From Agriotes lineatus (lineage: Eukaryota; Arthropoda; Insecta; Coleoptera; Elateridae): a DNA stretch of 64,000 nucleotides. Positions 8,230-19,994 of this stretch are shown in pieces (the stretch's first letter is position 1; each line of letters begins with the position of its first letter). The stretch spans positions 55,635,903-55,699,902 of the forward strand of contig OW679197.1 in the NCBI GenBank assembly GCA_940337035.1, written 5' to 3'. A program made the position numbers and the translations under genes. The notes under the pieces are model-generated. The model made no database searches. It saw nothing but the letters and a program-made list of their open reading frames with translations, and had not been told where the DNA came from.

Positions 8230-10460
8230 CTTCTCGGCCTAGCTGCTTCGAGCGCTCAATTTTTCTCTCTTGGACTCACTTGTACCACAAATAACTATTA
8301 TTTTTCTATATGATAATTCAGGTATCTTGACACTCTTAATAATTTGTATGGTTTTCATGAAAATGTAATTTTCTTCTAAAATTGCCAGTAGCTCTTCTTC
8401 TTTTTTAGCCATTCTCCCAGTACTCCTGGGCGTAGGCAGCTTTTCCACCTCTTCCTATCCCGTACTATCTGATACCATTTCCTGCCTGCATATTATACTC
8501 TTTCATCATGTGTCAATTTTCTATGTAGCCTGCAGACACTTCTTGTTGATGCCCTTGGTTGCTCGTGTGTAGTTCTATTGGGCCATTCGTCTGTTAGTTT
8601 TCTAGCAAAGTGCTCCACCAAATTCCACTTGAAGGTTGCTATTCTTTCGACAGTGTCCTTACTTCCTGTACTAGTCCTGATACCGATGTTTCTTCATTGG
8701 TCTCTTATACTCATTCCTAACATACTTCTCTGCATAGATCTCTGCCACCCTGAGCTTTTTAGTGCTTGCGTTAGTTACATACCGTATGTTATCGCTGGAA
8801 ATATACGCTTATCATATATTTTCGTTTGAAGAACTTTCGAATACCGATGTTTTTAAATATCCGTTACAACTTGCCAAAAGAAACCCAGCAGAGTCTAATT
8901 TTTCTTTTTATTTCTGTTTCCTGATTCTTTTTACCTAATGTAAGTATGTATACATATTCATGAAAAGTCTTTATCAGCTTCTGGTCTAATTCAAATTCGA
9001 TGCCATACTCAGGTCTTTCAGCATCTGAACTAGTTTGGGTCTATGCTGATGAGGACAACATCATCTGTAAATTTTATATGGTTGAGTTTTTTGAAGACAT
9101 TCTCTAGAGCAAGTGAAACAGCTTGGGGAGATCGTATCGCTTGTCTGACGCCTCTCTTCGGTAGAATTGTGCGGATTTGGGTTTTCTTCTAATTATATGT
9201 GATACTGGAATTTTGTTATATATGTCCTTGAGATTTGTGTATCGTCCAGTTTCTTAAAAATTGCCCATAGTTCAGTGGTATTAAGAGCCTTACGAAAATC
9301 TACGAAAGCTAGATGCACATGAATATTATATTTTTCATATTGTTGGACATTAACGGTGCTAAACCCTCTTCAAAATACTAGCTTTTCTGCTGGCTGGTAG
9401 AAATTCAGTTTATTTGTTAATTAGATGGTATTATTTTTTCTCAGTATTTTGTAGAGATGTGATAGTAGGCATAGTGGTCGGTAATTGTCTATGTTGGCAG
9501 CATCACCGTTTTAGTATATTAGAATTATCTCAATTTGTTTTCATTTAAAGAGAATTGTTCCTTCTTTTAGGCATCTATATGGCTCATAGGATTGTCCTCC
9601 AAACATCACTATTTTTTTTATTTGATCTTCGCCAAGAGATCGATAGTTTCCCGTCTTTTTCAATGGTGAGAAGAATTCACTTTTCGTAATTTCTAGGATT
9701 TTTTCAGAGTTTTTTCAATGCGGTTCTGGAACGTGTAAGATGAACAGCTCTCTGTAAAATTCTTCGACTATCTTCAGAATTTGTGGTACATTCATAGCTA
9801 TATTTCCGTCTTTTCCTTTACGACAAGTTACTTCTAATTTTCCTCTTGGCAGTTTTGATCTTATGTGTGGTGTATATTTTCACACATTTTCGTATTTATT
9901 TTTTGACTTTCTTATTAAGCTTTGTATTCAGCTGTGCTTTGTTTTAATCTTCTCCTCTCTTCTATAACCTTCATAGTGGTTTTTATGCGTATATTAATTG
10001 TTTAATTAAACAGAGCTTTGTGATATTTTTCCTGTTTTATCCAGTGGTGTCGGTGTTTTGAGTTTAACATGTTTCTTTTTATTTTAGTGTTAAATGTTAA
10101 TAGCCACTGCCGCCCTGATTAGTCTACGATCGCTAGATGTGGAATTTATTTAGCACATATACATCACTCGCTATATCTTTATTGTTTCTGATTATGTAAT
10201 CTTCGGTTTTCTCATCCAGGCTTATCCATGTTTATCGTCCGTTTTGAAGGTGTGCAGAAGGAATACCTTCCTCTGCAAATAAGAAAGTTTTTTATTATCG
10301 GGGCAGCTGACCAACCTTTCTTCTCTATGGTTAAAGCACCACTCTTACCAGTCATCTTGGCGAGTTTTTCATTAGCTTAGGTAGTACATTTCTCTTCCTC
10401 CGTGTTCTCGCCGGTTCCTTGTTTTTATATCGCCATCCTTCTTTCGCAACCAGGCTTGAG
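8230..10460 (-). pseudogene. Degraded antisense LINE (endonuclease, RT and C-terminal remnants)
   Basis: Read on the minus strand, a strongly decayed LINE is visible in order. Near 10450-10070 is an endonuclease-like tail (FCTPSKRTINMDKPG, then remnants of the late endonuclease region). Near 9330-9180 is RT motif A, HLAFVDFRKALNTTEL, in a short open segment. Near 9180-9040 lies a remnant of the GVRQGD...SPKLF segment. Near 8450-8240 is the C-terminal basic region (KRW...LRP). Stops and frameshifts are frequent. The order of remnants suggests one element of at least 2.2 kb rather than several fragments. The clade is uncertain, probably RTE/CR1-like. Confidence 0.6.
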
Positions 10461-10808
10461 ACCTGCTATTGCAGATTTGTCTTATCCCTTTCTATTAATA
10501 TAATACTGCAAGCGTTTGCTATTATTTTTATGTTTGTAGTCGATTCATGGTAATTTCATCTTAATGTTAGTCAGCATATAAAATGAATAGCTAGAAACAA
10601 TTAGTATATATTCTAAATGATAATACTTCATTTATTTTTTTTTAATTGTAGACAGTTAGAAATAGCATTATCCAAAGCACTTTACTTCATTTTCCACATT
10701 GTTTCTTTTAAATGTTGCTCAAAAGCAATTGAACAAAAAAGCAAATACTACTACGATATTTCTTTTCGTTATGCAATATATTCTGACTAATTAAGAATTA
10801 TTTTGTTC
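10461..10808. other. Intergenic DNA, nothing recognised
   Basis: AT-rich with T and A runs; no ORF or repeat recognised. Confidence 0.45.
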
Positions 10809-10823
10809 CAATAATAGTAATTG

Positions 10824-11144
10824 CCGGGGTCGGTAGCTCAGTGGTAAGCATTCTGACTACTGATCTAAGGGTCGCGAGTTCGATTCCCGGTACCGGTGAG
10901 GTTTTCAAAAATTTAAAAATGCAGATGAAAGCCTCTACAGAATGCCATCATTCGGAAGTGATATAAAGCCGTGGGTCCCATGTTACTACGATGTGTAGCA
11001 TGTAAAAGATCTCTTGCTACAGTTGGAATTCCTTAGTCTCGGCAAAATTCTAAGTAAGACTTTGACCATATGACCAAAGCAGTCGGTGACTAAGGTACCT
11101 GGTACTCTGCATGCCTAGACCTTGTCCATTAACAAACAAACAAA
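10824..11144 (+). mobile_element. tRNA-derived SINE with 15-bp target duplication
   Basis: The 5' 75 bases look like a tRNA: an RNA polymerase III A box TAGCTCAGTGG (10834-10844) and a B box AGTTCGATTCC (10877-10887) in the usual spacing. A non-tRNA body of about 230 bp follows, then an (AAAC)n tail. The perfect 15-bp direct repeat CAATAATAGTAATTG flanks it (10809-10823 and 11145-11159). This proves retroposition and sets both ends. The good promoter boxes and perfect duplication suggest a fairly young copy. It is a SINE rather than a tRNA gene because the acceptor stem is imperfect and the unit continues into a conserved-looking body and tail. Confidence 0.9.
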
Positions 11145-11159
11145 CAATAATAGTAATTG

Positions 11160-11440
11160 GTATGCCAAGGCACTGAAGTTTAGCTTTTTATCACGAATGT
11201 GAATTTAGTGGCCGAGGCCCGTAGGGCCAAGGCAAATAAACCACAAGAGAGATAAAAGAGAACTGCAGTGCCGAAGGGTACACAAAATTTATTTTTAAAT
11301 CGAGAAATTGCGAAATTACAACATTTTAACTAACTTTTGTAGGTTATGTTGACGTCGGTTGACGTTTACCTATCGCCCCGCTGCCTACAAAAAGTCGTAA
11401 AACAATAGATTACTCCACTGCCGATTTCTCGTATTTTAAT
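11160..11440. other. Intergenic DNA, nothing recognised
   Basis: No gene seen. A short inverted motif (GAGGCCCGTAGGGCC) occurs near 11214. The sequence leads into the repeat cluster at 11441. Confidence 0.45.
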
Positions 11441-12090
11441 GACTATTCAACTCACTTGTCATGTATCAAAAACTGTCCAATAAAAAGAAAAGATTTGACG
11501 TCTTTGACCCAATAAAAATGAACTATATTGACAATTTTCACTAGTGAAAATAATCGACAATTTTTACTAGTGGTATAGTGAATATTTTTTGACAATTCTC
11601 ACTAGTGAAAATAATCGACAATTTTCACTAGTGTTATAGTGAATATTTTAAACAAATGTGATTTTTATTAGAAAAAGTCAATATTAGTGTTCTGTTACTA
11701 TAGAAATTGCGTAGTTTGTTGCTAGATTTACTGAAAACTAATTTGAAAAAGTAGTTTGGTTCATTGAATAGTCCCTCGGATGCCATTCTTAGTCAAAGTT
11801 AAGTAGAATATTTTTGCGGTGGTATCACTCATGTCCATTGCGCTTGAGATTAGGACTCGTGCGAGCGCACTCGTCCTAATCGAACCTAAGCGCAATGGAC
11901 ATTCGTGATACCACAGCAAAAATATTCGACATAACTTTGACTACTCATGGTATTATAAGTGACTATTCAACTCACTTGTCATCTATCAAAAACTGACCAA
12001 TAAAAATACAAGATTTGACGTCTTTGAGCCAATAAAAATGAACTATATTGACAATTTTCACTAGTGCAAATAATCGACAATTTTTCTTTA
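11441..12090. repeat. Pair of 130-bp direct repeats with tandem units and a central hairpin
   Basis: The stretch starting GACTATTCAACTCACTTGTC at 11441 recurs at 11961 with few changes and continues through ATGAACTATATTGACAATTTTC in both copies. Between them lie about two units of a 60-65-bp tandem repeat built on GACAATTTTCACTAGTG (11530-11655) and a 154-bp palindrome (11790-11943). The layout resembles a small element with direct terminal repeats or a local duplication. No coding sequence is present. Confidence 0.7.
11790..11943. repeat. 154-bp near-perfect palindrome
   Basis: Arms of about 73 bp, running from TAGTCAAAGTTAAGTAGAAT on the left to ATTCGACATAACTTTGACTA on the right, with TCCATTGCGCTTGAGATTAG mirrored by CTAATCGAACCTAAGCGCAA near the centre. 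Mismatches are few, and the loop is only a few bases. It is probably a foldback MITE. Confidence 0.8.
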
Positions 12091-12099
12091 TTTTTGCTT

Positions 12100-12205
12100 T
12101 ATCTGAGAAATAGATAAGAGTAATAATTTGCACATAGCTTAGGCTTTATCATTGGCGAAAACGAGACTTAACAGATGTAGGGTAAACATGACAAATGGGA
12201 CAGAA
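12100..12205 (+). repeat. Fragment of tRNA-related dispersed repeat (family T)
   Basis: Shares the block ATTTGCACATAGCTTAGGCT...GGTAAA with copies at 46516-46960 and, inverted, at 27695-27830 and 60195-60640. Only the 5' part of the family is present. Confidence 0.6.
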
Positions 12206-12808
12206 TAGTATTGTAATTTTATAACGCACCAGAAACTCGTACAATTCGAGCACGGTCATGGTTCAGTTTGTTGTTCAAGCGGCTGCAAGCCATGTAAACC
12301 CCTTTACAGATTTTTGACATAGTGATCATGAAAGTCGTCTTTCTTTAACAGAACATCGTGGAAAAAGGGACACTTTTTTAACTATTTTATTGAAGTTGTG
12401 AATTGTCAATTTGACATTTGTAAATTACTATGTAAAAAAAATAACGTGTGCAACACGTATGAAAACAACTTTTTTTACTAATTTACTGAAAATTTGTGAG
12501 AAAAAGTATAACTTTCATAACTAGTTACACAATATACTACAATCGTTGACACCGAACAATTAAGTAACTAGAATTCCTTGTTCTAAAATCTAGTAAACCT
12601 AGAGGTAAAGCCCGAATGTGGGTTTAATTCTGACTTTTACATATTCGTTGTGCAGTTTAATTTTTTGTATGCCGTCCTTCGCCAGTACTCGTATTTCCTA
12701 GTATTTTTTTCTAAGCTGCTACTTCGAAGTAGAACTAAGGAGAGATCAGGTAGTGAAGCCAAATTAATTACTTTTCTAAAACAGTATCTGACTATAGACT
12801 AAACCAAA
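12206..12808. other. Intergenic DNA, nothing recognised
   Basis: No gene or repeat recognised. Confidence 0.45.
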
Positions 12809-13063
12809 TTAAACAATCTCGATGCAAAACTGCAATAACCCAAAGCAGGTCTTATTTACCTGTGGTGCATCTACATCGTGAGTTAAAATGATTGGGCATA
12901 TCGTCCACAAAAAATAGAATAGTAGTGATCCTAGGTCAGATCCTTGCGTCACTCCACCAGTCATGCAACGAAGACGTAAAGTAGATATCAGTATACGAGT
13001 ATGGCTACGCAATGGAGACTTAGAATTAGAAAATAGTCTATTAGTATCAATTAAAAATGCCAT
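12809..13063 (-). pseudogene. LINE reverse transcriptase fragment
   Basis: The minus-strand frame contains a degraded form of the RT block GVPQGSVLGPLLF (here GGVTQGSDLGSLLF) followed by an ND-like segment ending DVDAPQVN. No FADD block follows, so this is a short internal fragment of a non-LTR RT, closer to the Jockey/CR1 type than to the RTE-like copy next to it. Confidence 0.65.
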
Positions 13064-13079
13064 TTATTTAAATCTTCTA

Positions 13080-15110
13080 ATGCATATCCATTCTTATTGG
13101 ATGTTGGCGACCACATTACTAAATTGCTCCTTGTGCCTTGCGGTGTTGACAAGCTCTCCGAGTGTCCTTATTCCTGTCCACTGTCTGATATTTCTTGCCG
13201 AAGACATCTGTTTTCTGCCTATTCCTCTTCTTCCTTCTATTCTTCCTTCTAGGAACAGCTGCAGAAGGCTGTACTTTTCATTTCGCATGATGTGTCCAAG
13301 ATAGGCAGTTTTCCTTTGTTATCGTAGCAAACAATTCTCGGTTGGTAACCCCATAGGCCCAATGTACTCTCAGGAGTCGTCTCTATGTCCACGTCTCGAA
13401 GGCTTCAATTTTATTAATTATGCTTGTTTTCATAGTGCACGTTTCCATTCCGTATAGTAATACCGACCACATGTAACATCTACTATAACGCATTCGCAGA
13501 TTCAAGAGCAGGTCTTGGTTGCATAGGTTATTCCTATATTTAATAAATGTTGTTCGTGCCATTTCTATTCTTGCTTTTATTTCCCTATCTGGATTCCAGT
13601 CTGCATGCAGCCAAGTCAACATATTTAAATTTTTCTACCCTTTCAATGCGTCGGCCTTCGATTGTAATTGTTGCGCTCGCATATACTTGTTTGCTTTTGC
13701 TAATAATCATAAATTTGGTTTTATTTGCATTTATATTCAATCCATACTTTTTGCTGCATTCATTCAATCGCGTGGTCATGTTTTGAAGTTCTTCGATATT
13801 ATTCACAAGCAATACGGAATCGTCGGCGTACCTTACGTTAGAAATTGGTACCCCATTTACTTTTATACCCATGTCCTGGTCCTCGAAGGCTTCGTTGAAA
13901 ATTTCCTCTGAGTACAGGTTAAACAGCAGCGGAGAAAGCACATATCCTTGCCTTACTCCTCTGCGAATGTGAATATCTTCAGTGTGAAGGTTTTGCGTAC
14001 TTACGTATGCTCTTTGGTACCAATATAGATTTTCTAAGCACCGAATGCCTTTCTCGTCCTCGTCTGTTTTTTTCAGAATATCAATATGCTTTCTGAGTTG
14101 CACTCCGTCAAAGGCTTTTTCATAATTTATGAAACACACAAACACATCCTTGTTTACGTCTCTACAGTTCTGTATCAGGACTTGCAGACCAAATAGCGGC
14201 TCGCGGGTGCTCATGCTGGATTTGAAGCCCATCTGATTCAAACCTATGTTACGCTCACAGTTCGGGTATATTGTGTTGTGAAGTATTTTTAGAAAGATCT
14301 AGGAGAGCTGGTGACATTTTTTAGTGATCACTTAGCTAAGGCCCATTTTTTTAGATAATGTTGCTGGAGGCATGTATAAGTGTCATCTTATTTCGACACT
14401 TACTGACGCAAAATCTAACCTGCTAACCTCGAATTTGACATATACTTACATTGAAATTTGGGGGTGTTCTGCCTCTCTCCGATACCGCTATCAAGGAGAA
14501 TCCTTACAGATGACATTTATACATGCCTCCAGCAGCATTCTCTCAAAAACTAGGCCTTAACTAAATGATCACTAAAAAATGTCTCCAGCTCTTAGATTGT
14601 AAGTGTATGATTCATGAGGCTTATGAGTCTGTGATCATTACAGCTGCGAGCGGAGTTCTTTTTGGGGAGTGGAATAAATAATGAACTCAGCCATTTTTTA
14701 GGGAATCATCCAGTGTTATCGATTTCATTGAACAGTTGTTGTAAAATGTGAATATTGTCATCATCTATTAGTTTTAAGATTTCTGCCGGTAAGCTCTCTG
14801 GGCCAGGGCATTTGTTGTTTTTTGGATCTCGATATTGCTTTTCTTACTTCATCTATTGTTATGCATGGGCCTGACAGTGTCGTGTTTAGAGGGCAGTTTT
14901 CTAGTTCTTCTCTTGAGTCGTCTGCAAACAGTTTTTCAATGTAGTTTTTCCACAGTTGCCTTTTATCGTCATCGCCTACTACTATTTCGTTGGTATCGGT
15001 CACTAAAGTGGACGTTTTATTTATTCTGTACACGCCAGCCACCCCTTTCAGCTTTTTGTGTTCTCTCAAAGAGTCGTGCATTTGTTGTAATGTTTCAATT
15101 TCTTTACATT
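13080..15110 (-). pseudogene. RTE-like LINE ORF2, frameshifted and split by a MITE
   Basis: In minus-strand order: 15081-14761 holds the RT entry region (SGPCITIDEVRKAISRSKK, then a PWP remnant of the CPGPDG block). 14241-13585 holds the RT core, with FKSSMSTREPLFGL, motif A CFINYEKAFDGV, GVRQGYVLSPLLFNLYSEEI and the catalytic YADD. 13622-13383 holds the thumb (SVLLYGMETCTM). 13288-13094 holds the C-terminal end (MRNEKYSLLQLFLEG...GRR). This RT type is common in insects, and predicted proteins from it are often misnamed craniofacial development protein 2-like. The frame is broken near 13600 and 13300, and a foldback MITE separates the RT entry region from the core. No endonuclease was found upstream. 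Confidence 0.85.
14304..14592. mobile_element. Foldback MITE inserted in the RTE-like LINE
   Basis: Inverted arms of about 85 bp: GAGCTGGTGACATTTTTTAG (14304 on) mirrors CTAAAAAATGTCTCCAGCTC (ending 14592), and GCTGGAGGCATGTATAAGTG mirrors TTATACATGCCTCCAGCAGC. The centre (14383-14455) is a piece of the palindromic MITE family seen at 7891. It interrupts the LINE between the RT entry region and the RT core. A 3-bp CTA/TTA duplication is possible but weak. Confidence 0.75.
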
Positions 15111-16650
15111 ATTTTTTAGCCATTCTTACTTAGCTTTTCCTATATTTATTTAAATATCTAATTATAATTTTTGGAACACATAAAAAGGAGATTACAGAAA
15201 CATCTACGTTACGGTTCTGAAATATAGATAGTAACTGAAAACGAGTTACAAATTTCAGCCAAAGATTTTAAAGAGTATCAAGGATATAGTAGGTACGATG
15301 TGAACACATGATAAAACTTATGGAAACCAACAACATCCTTAAAGAAAATATAGAATAAAAGCAGCTGGTATGATATTAGCTCGTTAAAAAAATGGTCGAT
15401 AAAGGATTACTTAAATATATATTAGAATCGGCACCAAAAGGACTGAAGGAATTAAAAAAAATTGGATCCAGAATATCAAAAGAGCAATGAGAGAAATAAA
15501 TTGTACAGACCATCGCGATGCAAAAAATAATTAAGAATGCCTATAAACCGATCAAATTGGGTCTTTCTGATCTATGGAAATCCTGCAAACAGTTTTACAC
15601 CATTGGTCAATCTTAACGGAGGTCTGCGTTGTTCTTGTTTGCCCAGAAATGTTCGTCAGTTTTGAATTTCTTAAATAATGAAAAACATAATGAAGGAATA
15701 TAACAACGAAATCAAAGCAGATATTATTGAAAAAGAAGGGCGAAAACAAAACAAAAATCAGAGATCAAATGCAAAACCTATATGCACATCATAAATATAA
15801 AAAAATGGTTGTTGTTTTAAAGTTTAAATCGACAACCACGACATAACCCGAAAGAACAATTAACAAAGACAATTATGAATTTGAATTTTGAGGAAAACCT
15901 CAAAATAAGGGACAATAACATAAACAGAACTATAAAAGAGTTACAGTTGATCGCCAAGAACAGATAGTGTTACTTGAGTTGCTAAAATGGGATGGTAAAA
16001 ACTGTTGCTCAAGTAATCGGAATATTATCTAATGTTTTCGATTAATGTACTGTCAGGACAAAATGAAAAACGGATACGCCGATTTCTCTCATTTGAACAT
16101 GTTATTCGAATAACTAACAGTATAATTTTAAGTTTGGAATTCTACATTTTTGTTGCACGTTTAAAATATCTTCATTATTATTATTATTATTATTATTATA
16201 CCATATTAATGGAACGACGCCTTAATATTGCGTTTTCGTATAGAAACTCATTGATCGTTTGTTAATTATCCGAAGTTTTATAGGAAAAACTGTGGAATAT
16301 AAATTATCCCTCTTTGTGGGTCTCTTAGATAACTAAAAGACGTTTGGTACAATAACTAGAACGCTGTGTAAGAGAAAGAAAAATAAATATAATTACTGCA
16401 TAAAATATACAAAACAGTTCTACAACACTAATAGGCATTTTCCATCAGTGCCGATGTATCTGTTTTTCCAAATAATATTTTTCAGATTCTTTTCACTACA
16501 GACTTCTTCCATAGGGCTGCTCCAGTTCGATATCTTACTTTCAAGAGTTCATAATTGGTTGAATCAGGCAGTTGTCGACTCTAAACTTACATCAAATTGC
16601 CTTTCTACATATATTTTTTTAACAATATTACAATAAAACCTTTTGTTGTC
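15111..16650. other. Intergenic DNA, mostly unrecognised
   Basis: AT-rich DNA with a few lysine/isoleucine-rich open stretches (for example near 15400-15500) that may be LINE residue but carry no motif I can name. A TTA trinucleotide tract lies at 16174-16199. Confidence 0.45.
16174..16199. repeat. (ATT)n microsatellite
   Basis: About eight uninterrupted TTA/ATT units. Confidence 0.9.
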
Positions 16651-16659
16651 TTATTGTGA

Positions 16660-17480
16660 GCGTGCAGTAGACGTAGTAAGCCTTTTTCTGGTTCTGCGTA
16701 GCCCCCATTTACAATTAGAATGTGCTGTTTTCCCAGACGGTAACTTTTGTATAGTGCTATGACCTTGTCGATGATTGATTCTATATATAACAGGATTGAA
16801 GAAGAGCATACTCAAACTATTCCTCTGCCTCTCCCCCATTTTCTCCGCAATGATGTAAATGAGGAGTTTCACTATCGATCTTAAGAGTGTTATATTTGGT
16901 ACTGCAGTTGGAATGATCATTGCGATCTTTTTTCTTGAATAGAGATATGGTGGTACTGTTTTTCCATTCTTGTGATATCTTTCGTAGTGATTTTATTGAA
17001 GATCTTCGTTATTTTTTCCACTATGCTTATTTCTCCACATTTGATGAGTTTGTTGTGGATTTTTCAGCTGCCTTATTATTATTATTCTTCTTTTATATAG
17101 GTAATAACATGTTTTTCTTCACGCTGTAGTGGATGACGATGTCCAACTCTCTGCCCATCTCTTCAAGATTTTTCTTATATTTCTTCTTTCTCCTTGGCTT
17201 AAAGTCTCTTGCTTAATACACCAGCCATTCTCTGACATTCGTGCTCCTTTTATGGTATATTGTCTGACTCTTCTGTAAGTTTTACGATAGCTCGAGATCT
17301 CTACTCCTGGTACTTGAAGTTTATTACTTACTCTTATTATTTCCCTTTTATTTGCAACTTGAAACTTATTGGTTCCTTAGCTACAATTAGAGATTTCGCC
17401 TTCTCCAGCGAGAACATGTTGTATTTCTAGCTGTTGCTATAAATTCATGCAGCTTACTTAAGATAATTTGTTCTTCTGTG
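16660..17480 (-). pseudogene. Degraded antisense LINE RT fragment
   Basis: On the minus strand, near 17060-16650, the reading gives remnants of NKLIKCGEISIVEKITKIFN...DISQEWKNS...LFKKKDR, which matches the segment just after the PGPDG block of insect endonuclease-RT proteins (…WK…PI.KKGD). Frameshifts and stops are frequent, and motif A and the catalytic YADD/FADD block are not recognisable. The far end to 17480 is assigned with less certainty. Confidence 0.55.
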
Positions 17481-17599
17481 ATTGTATTAGAAAGTTCTTT
17501 GACGTCGATCTTGTTTTGTTATAGCATCTATAATGTAATGAGTACAATCTAAAACTACATAAAACTTACTAACAGCTAGCAGTTTATTTAAACAAACTA

Positions 17600-19994
17600 G
17601 TGGCTTAAATGCGTCTGTTTTGAACTGCACCACTTGTCCAAGTTTGGTTCTCAATCAATGAGTAATCCCTACCCTTAGTTCACGTTCGATGTTGCACCGG
17701 TTTCTGTTTTTCGATTGTATAGAAGCTACTGCAGAGCAACCAACTTCACACAGATAAAAGGTAGGAAATGGCAATATAATCTGCATAGCTCTCTTGAATA
17801 ACGCTGGAAATTCCTCTTACGAGTTAATCCAAAATTCGACAATGGTTGTCGACAAAAATTTTCTCTTCTCTTCTGTTCTTGATGTTAAATCACTAAATTG
17901 TTCCTCTTTCTCCAATGATAAATCTGAAGGGTTAACTTCAAACGGGTTTGTTATGCAGTCATATTTGGCCTGTTTGAATCCCATGTTCCAGGCTCGAAGG
18001 ACCAATGTTTGTTTACCAAGTTCAGTTTGGAACTTAAAATTTGTAGTAATGTAAAACCAGGTTGTTTTTTGACTGGAGATGGCACTTGTTGATTGTTGCA
18101 GTAAGATGTAACGTGGTTGTTCTGGCTTCACCAACCCTTACAGACGTCTCTCGTTACAAATGAACATACTTCGAGTGTTTAGAGTATATTGGTTTTAAAA
18201 TTATAATGCAAAGCTTATATACAATTAATGTGGACCGTCTTTTTAACCTACTATTAAAAATTACGATAGTATGCACTTAAGACGGCGTAATTGTACTCAT
18301 TGTTCGCAACTCGACCTACTACACTTCGCGTAATGCAAACCTTGCCGAAATGCTCGCTGTAATACTTCGTAATATGACCTAGTGCGTTTGATAAAACTGC
18401 AGAGTCTTTGTTTACAAACACTTAATTGGCACGCTTTATTAGTTCTCGTAACCTAATTACGTGCACTGTTGTATTCACACAATTTCAGTTCATTTTACAC
18501 TTTTTTGCTAAATCCATGGTCAAACAAAAGTTTGAACAGGCCAGAAGACTATCATTTTCAAAGAAGTAACGTTTAACATTTTATATAACGTTTTTAAATG
18601 ATGTTCGATACATTTAAAAATGACACATGCATTTGTATGGTTTGGTTTGCTTTGGTTAATAAATGCTTTTAAATTAATATACATGTCTGTGCCTTCACTG
18701 TTTAGCTTGTGTGATTTTCTTCTTTCAAAAACGCATATATTTCCCACCTAAGCTCAAAGACCCGTTGTACAACTTTTTCATGTTAAAACCACCGTAATTC
18801 GCAATAAAGCAGTATTATTGTATGGTCAGCGCCCATATCATCGCACATTGTAAAAAATAGTCTTGCCCTTAAATGCCTTGTTTTTATATAATTTACAATA
18901 CAAATTACAATGGGTAATATGAAATTAAGTCCTGGGCTGATTTCCTTCGAATGCAGTTTAATTTGTTTTACATATAAGTCCTTGTAGTCCGTCATATTTT
19001 CCTGCCATCGCCAGTGCCCCATCAGTAAAAACACCAAGCAGTTTTTCCACTCCGTGACAAAGTTTACTATATAATTATCAGTAATTTGTAGGTTTTTCTG
19101 AATTCCTTTAAAAAAAGTTCTCGCTTATAGATGCATTATCGCAGTAGCGAACGTAGGCTATCAAATCTTTCATAATATCCGTTGCCTCGTCTAGCTGAAT
19201 AGCAAATAATTTGTTTCTAAGTTACGAAAAAAGTTGCCCCTGCAGATCCTCTGACATATCAATACGCCTACTAATAGTATTATTTGTTACTGGCATTTTC
19301 TGATTCTCTTCAGCGTATCTATCTCCAAGCATTGTTGCAACTATATCAACTGCAACAGGAATGCAATAGTGTGAGGTTTCTTTATAACTTTATAAGATGC
19401 AAACAGAGCTTTTTGAGGCAACGACAAAACTGTATTAAAGGCTAATTTCTAATTATTAAACTTTTTCAACTTCTTTACAAGGAAGTCGAAAGGTTTATTT
19501 TCATGATCTTTATGTGTTGGTTGCAAATGCTTCTTTAGTTTATTTGCTTCCTTGCTATCAGCAGTCAAAATATTTAAACATATTACACACTGTAGTCGCT
19601 CTTCACCATTAACGACTGTATTTACAAAACTAAAATTCACATACTCGTCACAATATTTTCTAGTTTTTACTTTGGGAGTGTTTGCAGTTTCTTTATATGT
19701 AGACTCAGATGTACTTTCACTCTCAAAATTACGTTTAGATCCGATTCAATATTTTTTCTTATTTGCAAAATATGTTGCACAAACTTTAGATCACTTAGGT
19801 TAGGTGCAACAGAAAACAAACAAATATTTGGCGCCTACTCGTTGCCACTCTCTACCAAAGTAACCTAACTGAACATGAATCTGGATTTTATACGTTCTGC
19901 CTCCACTATCACAGTTTCTGGACCATAGAAGAGGGCGTGAATCGTAACACATTTCAAAAAGGGACCGCGAAACCTAAAAGTTTGGGAAACGCTG
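17600..19994 (-). pseudogene. BED-finger hAT transposase, decayed
   Basis: Minus-strand order matches hAT transposases of the ZBED/SCAND3-like type. 19640-19449 is a BED zinc finger (CVIC...HLQPTH). About 19400-19150 holds ISRRIDMSEDLQGQL and the first catalytic block FAIQLDEATDI, then VRYCDNASISENF. About 19060-18783 holds the TDGALAMAGKYDG-like block and KTRHLRARLFFTMCDDMGADH. 18600-18520 is a weak HLKTL segment. 18134-17817 precedes the C-terminal dimerisation domain, which reads past a stop as FPTFYLCEVGCSAVASIQSK at about 17760-17700. Several stops and shifts kill it. At 19994 the minus strand begins CAGCGTTTCCCAAACTT, a typical hAT terminal repeat; the other end was not found. Confidence 0.82.

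Noticed and set aside
10824..10898. tRNA gene
   Set aside because: The A and B boxes are good, but the acceptor stem is imperfect, the sequence continues into a SINE body with an (AAAC)n tail, and a 15-bp target duplication flanks the whole unit.
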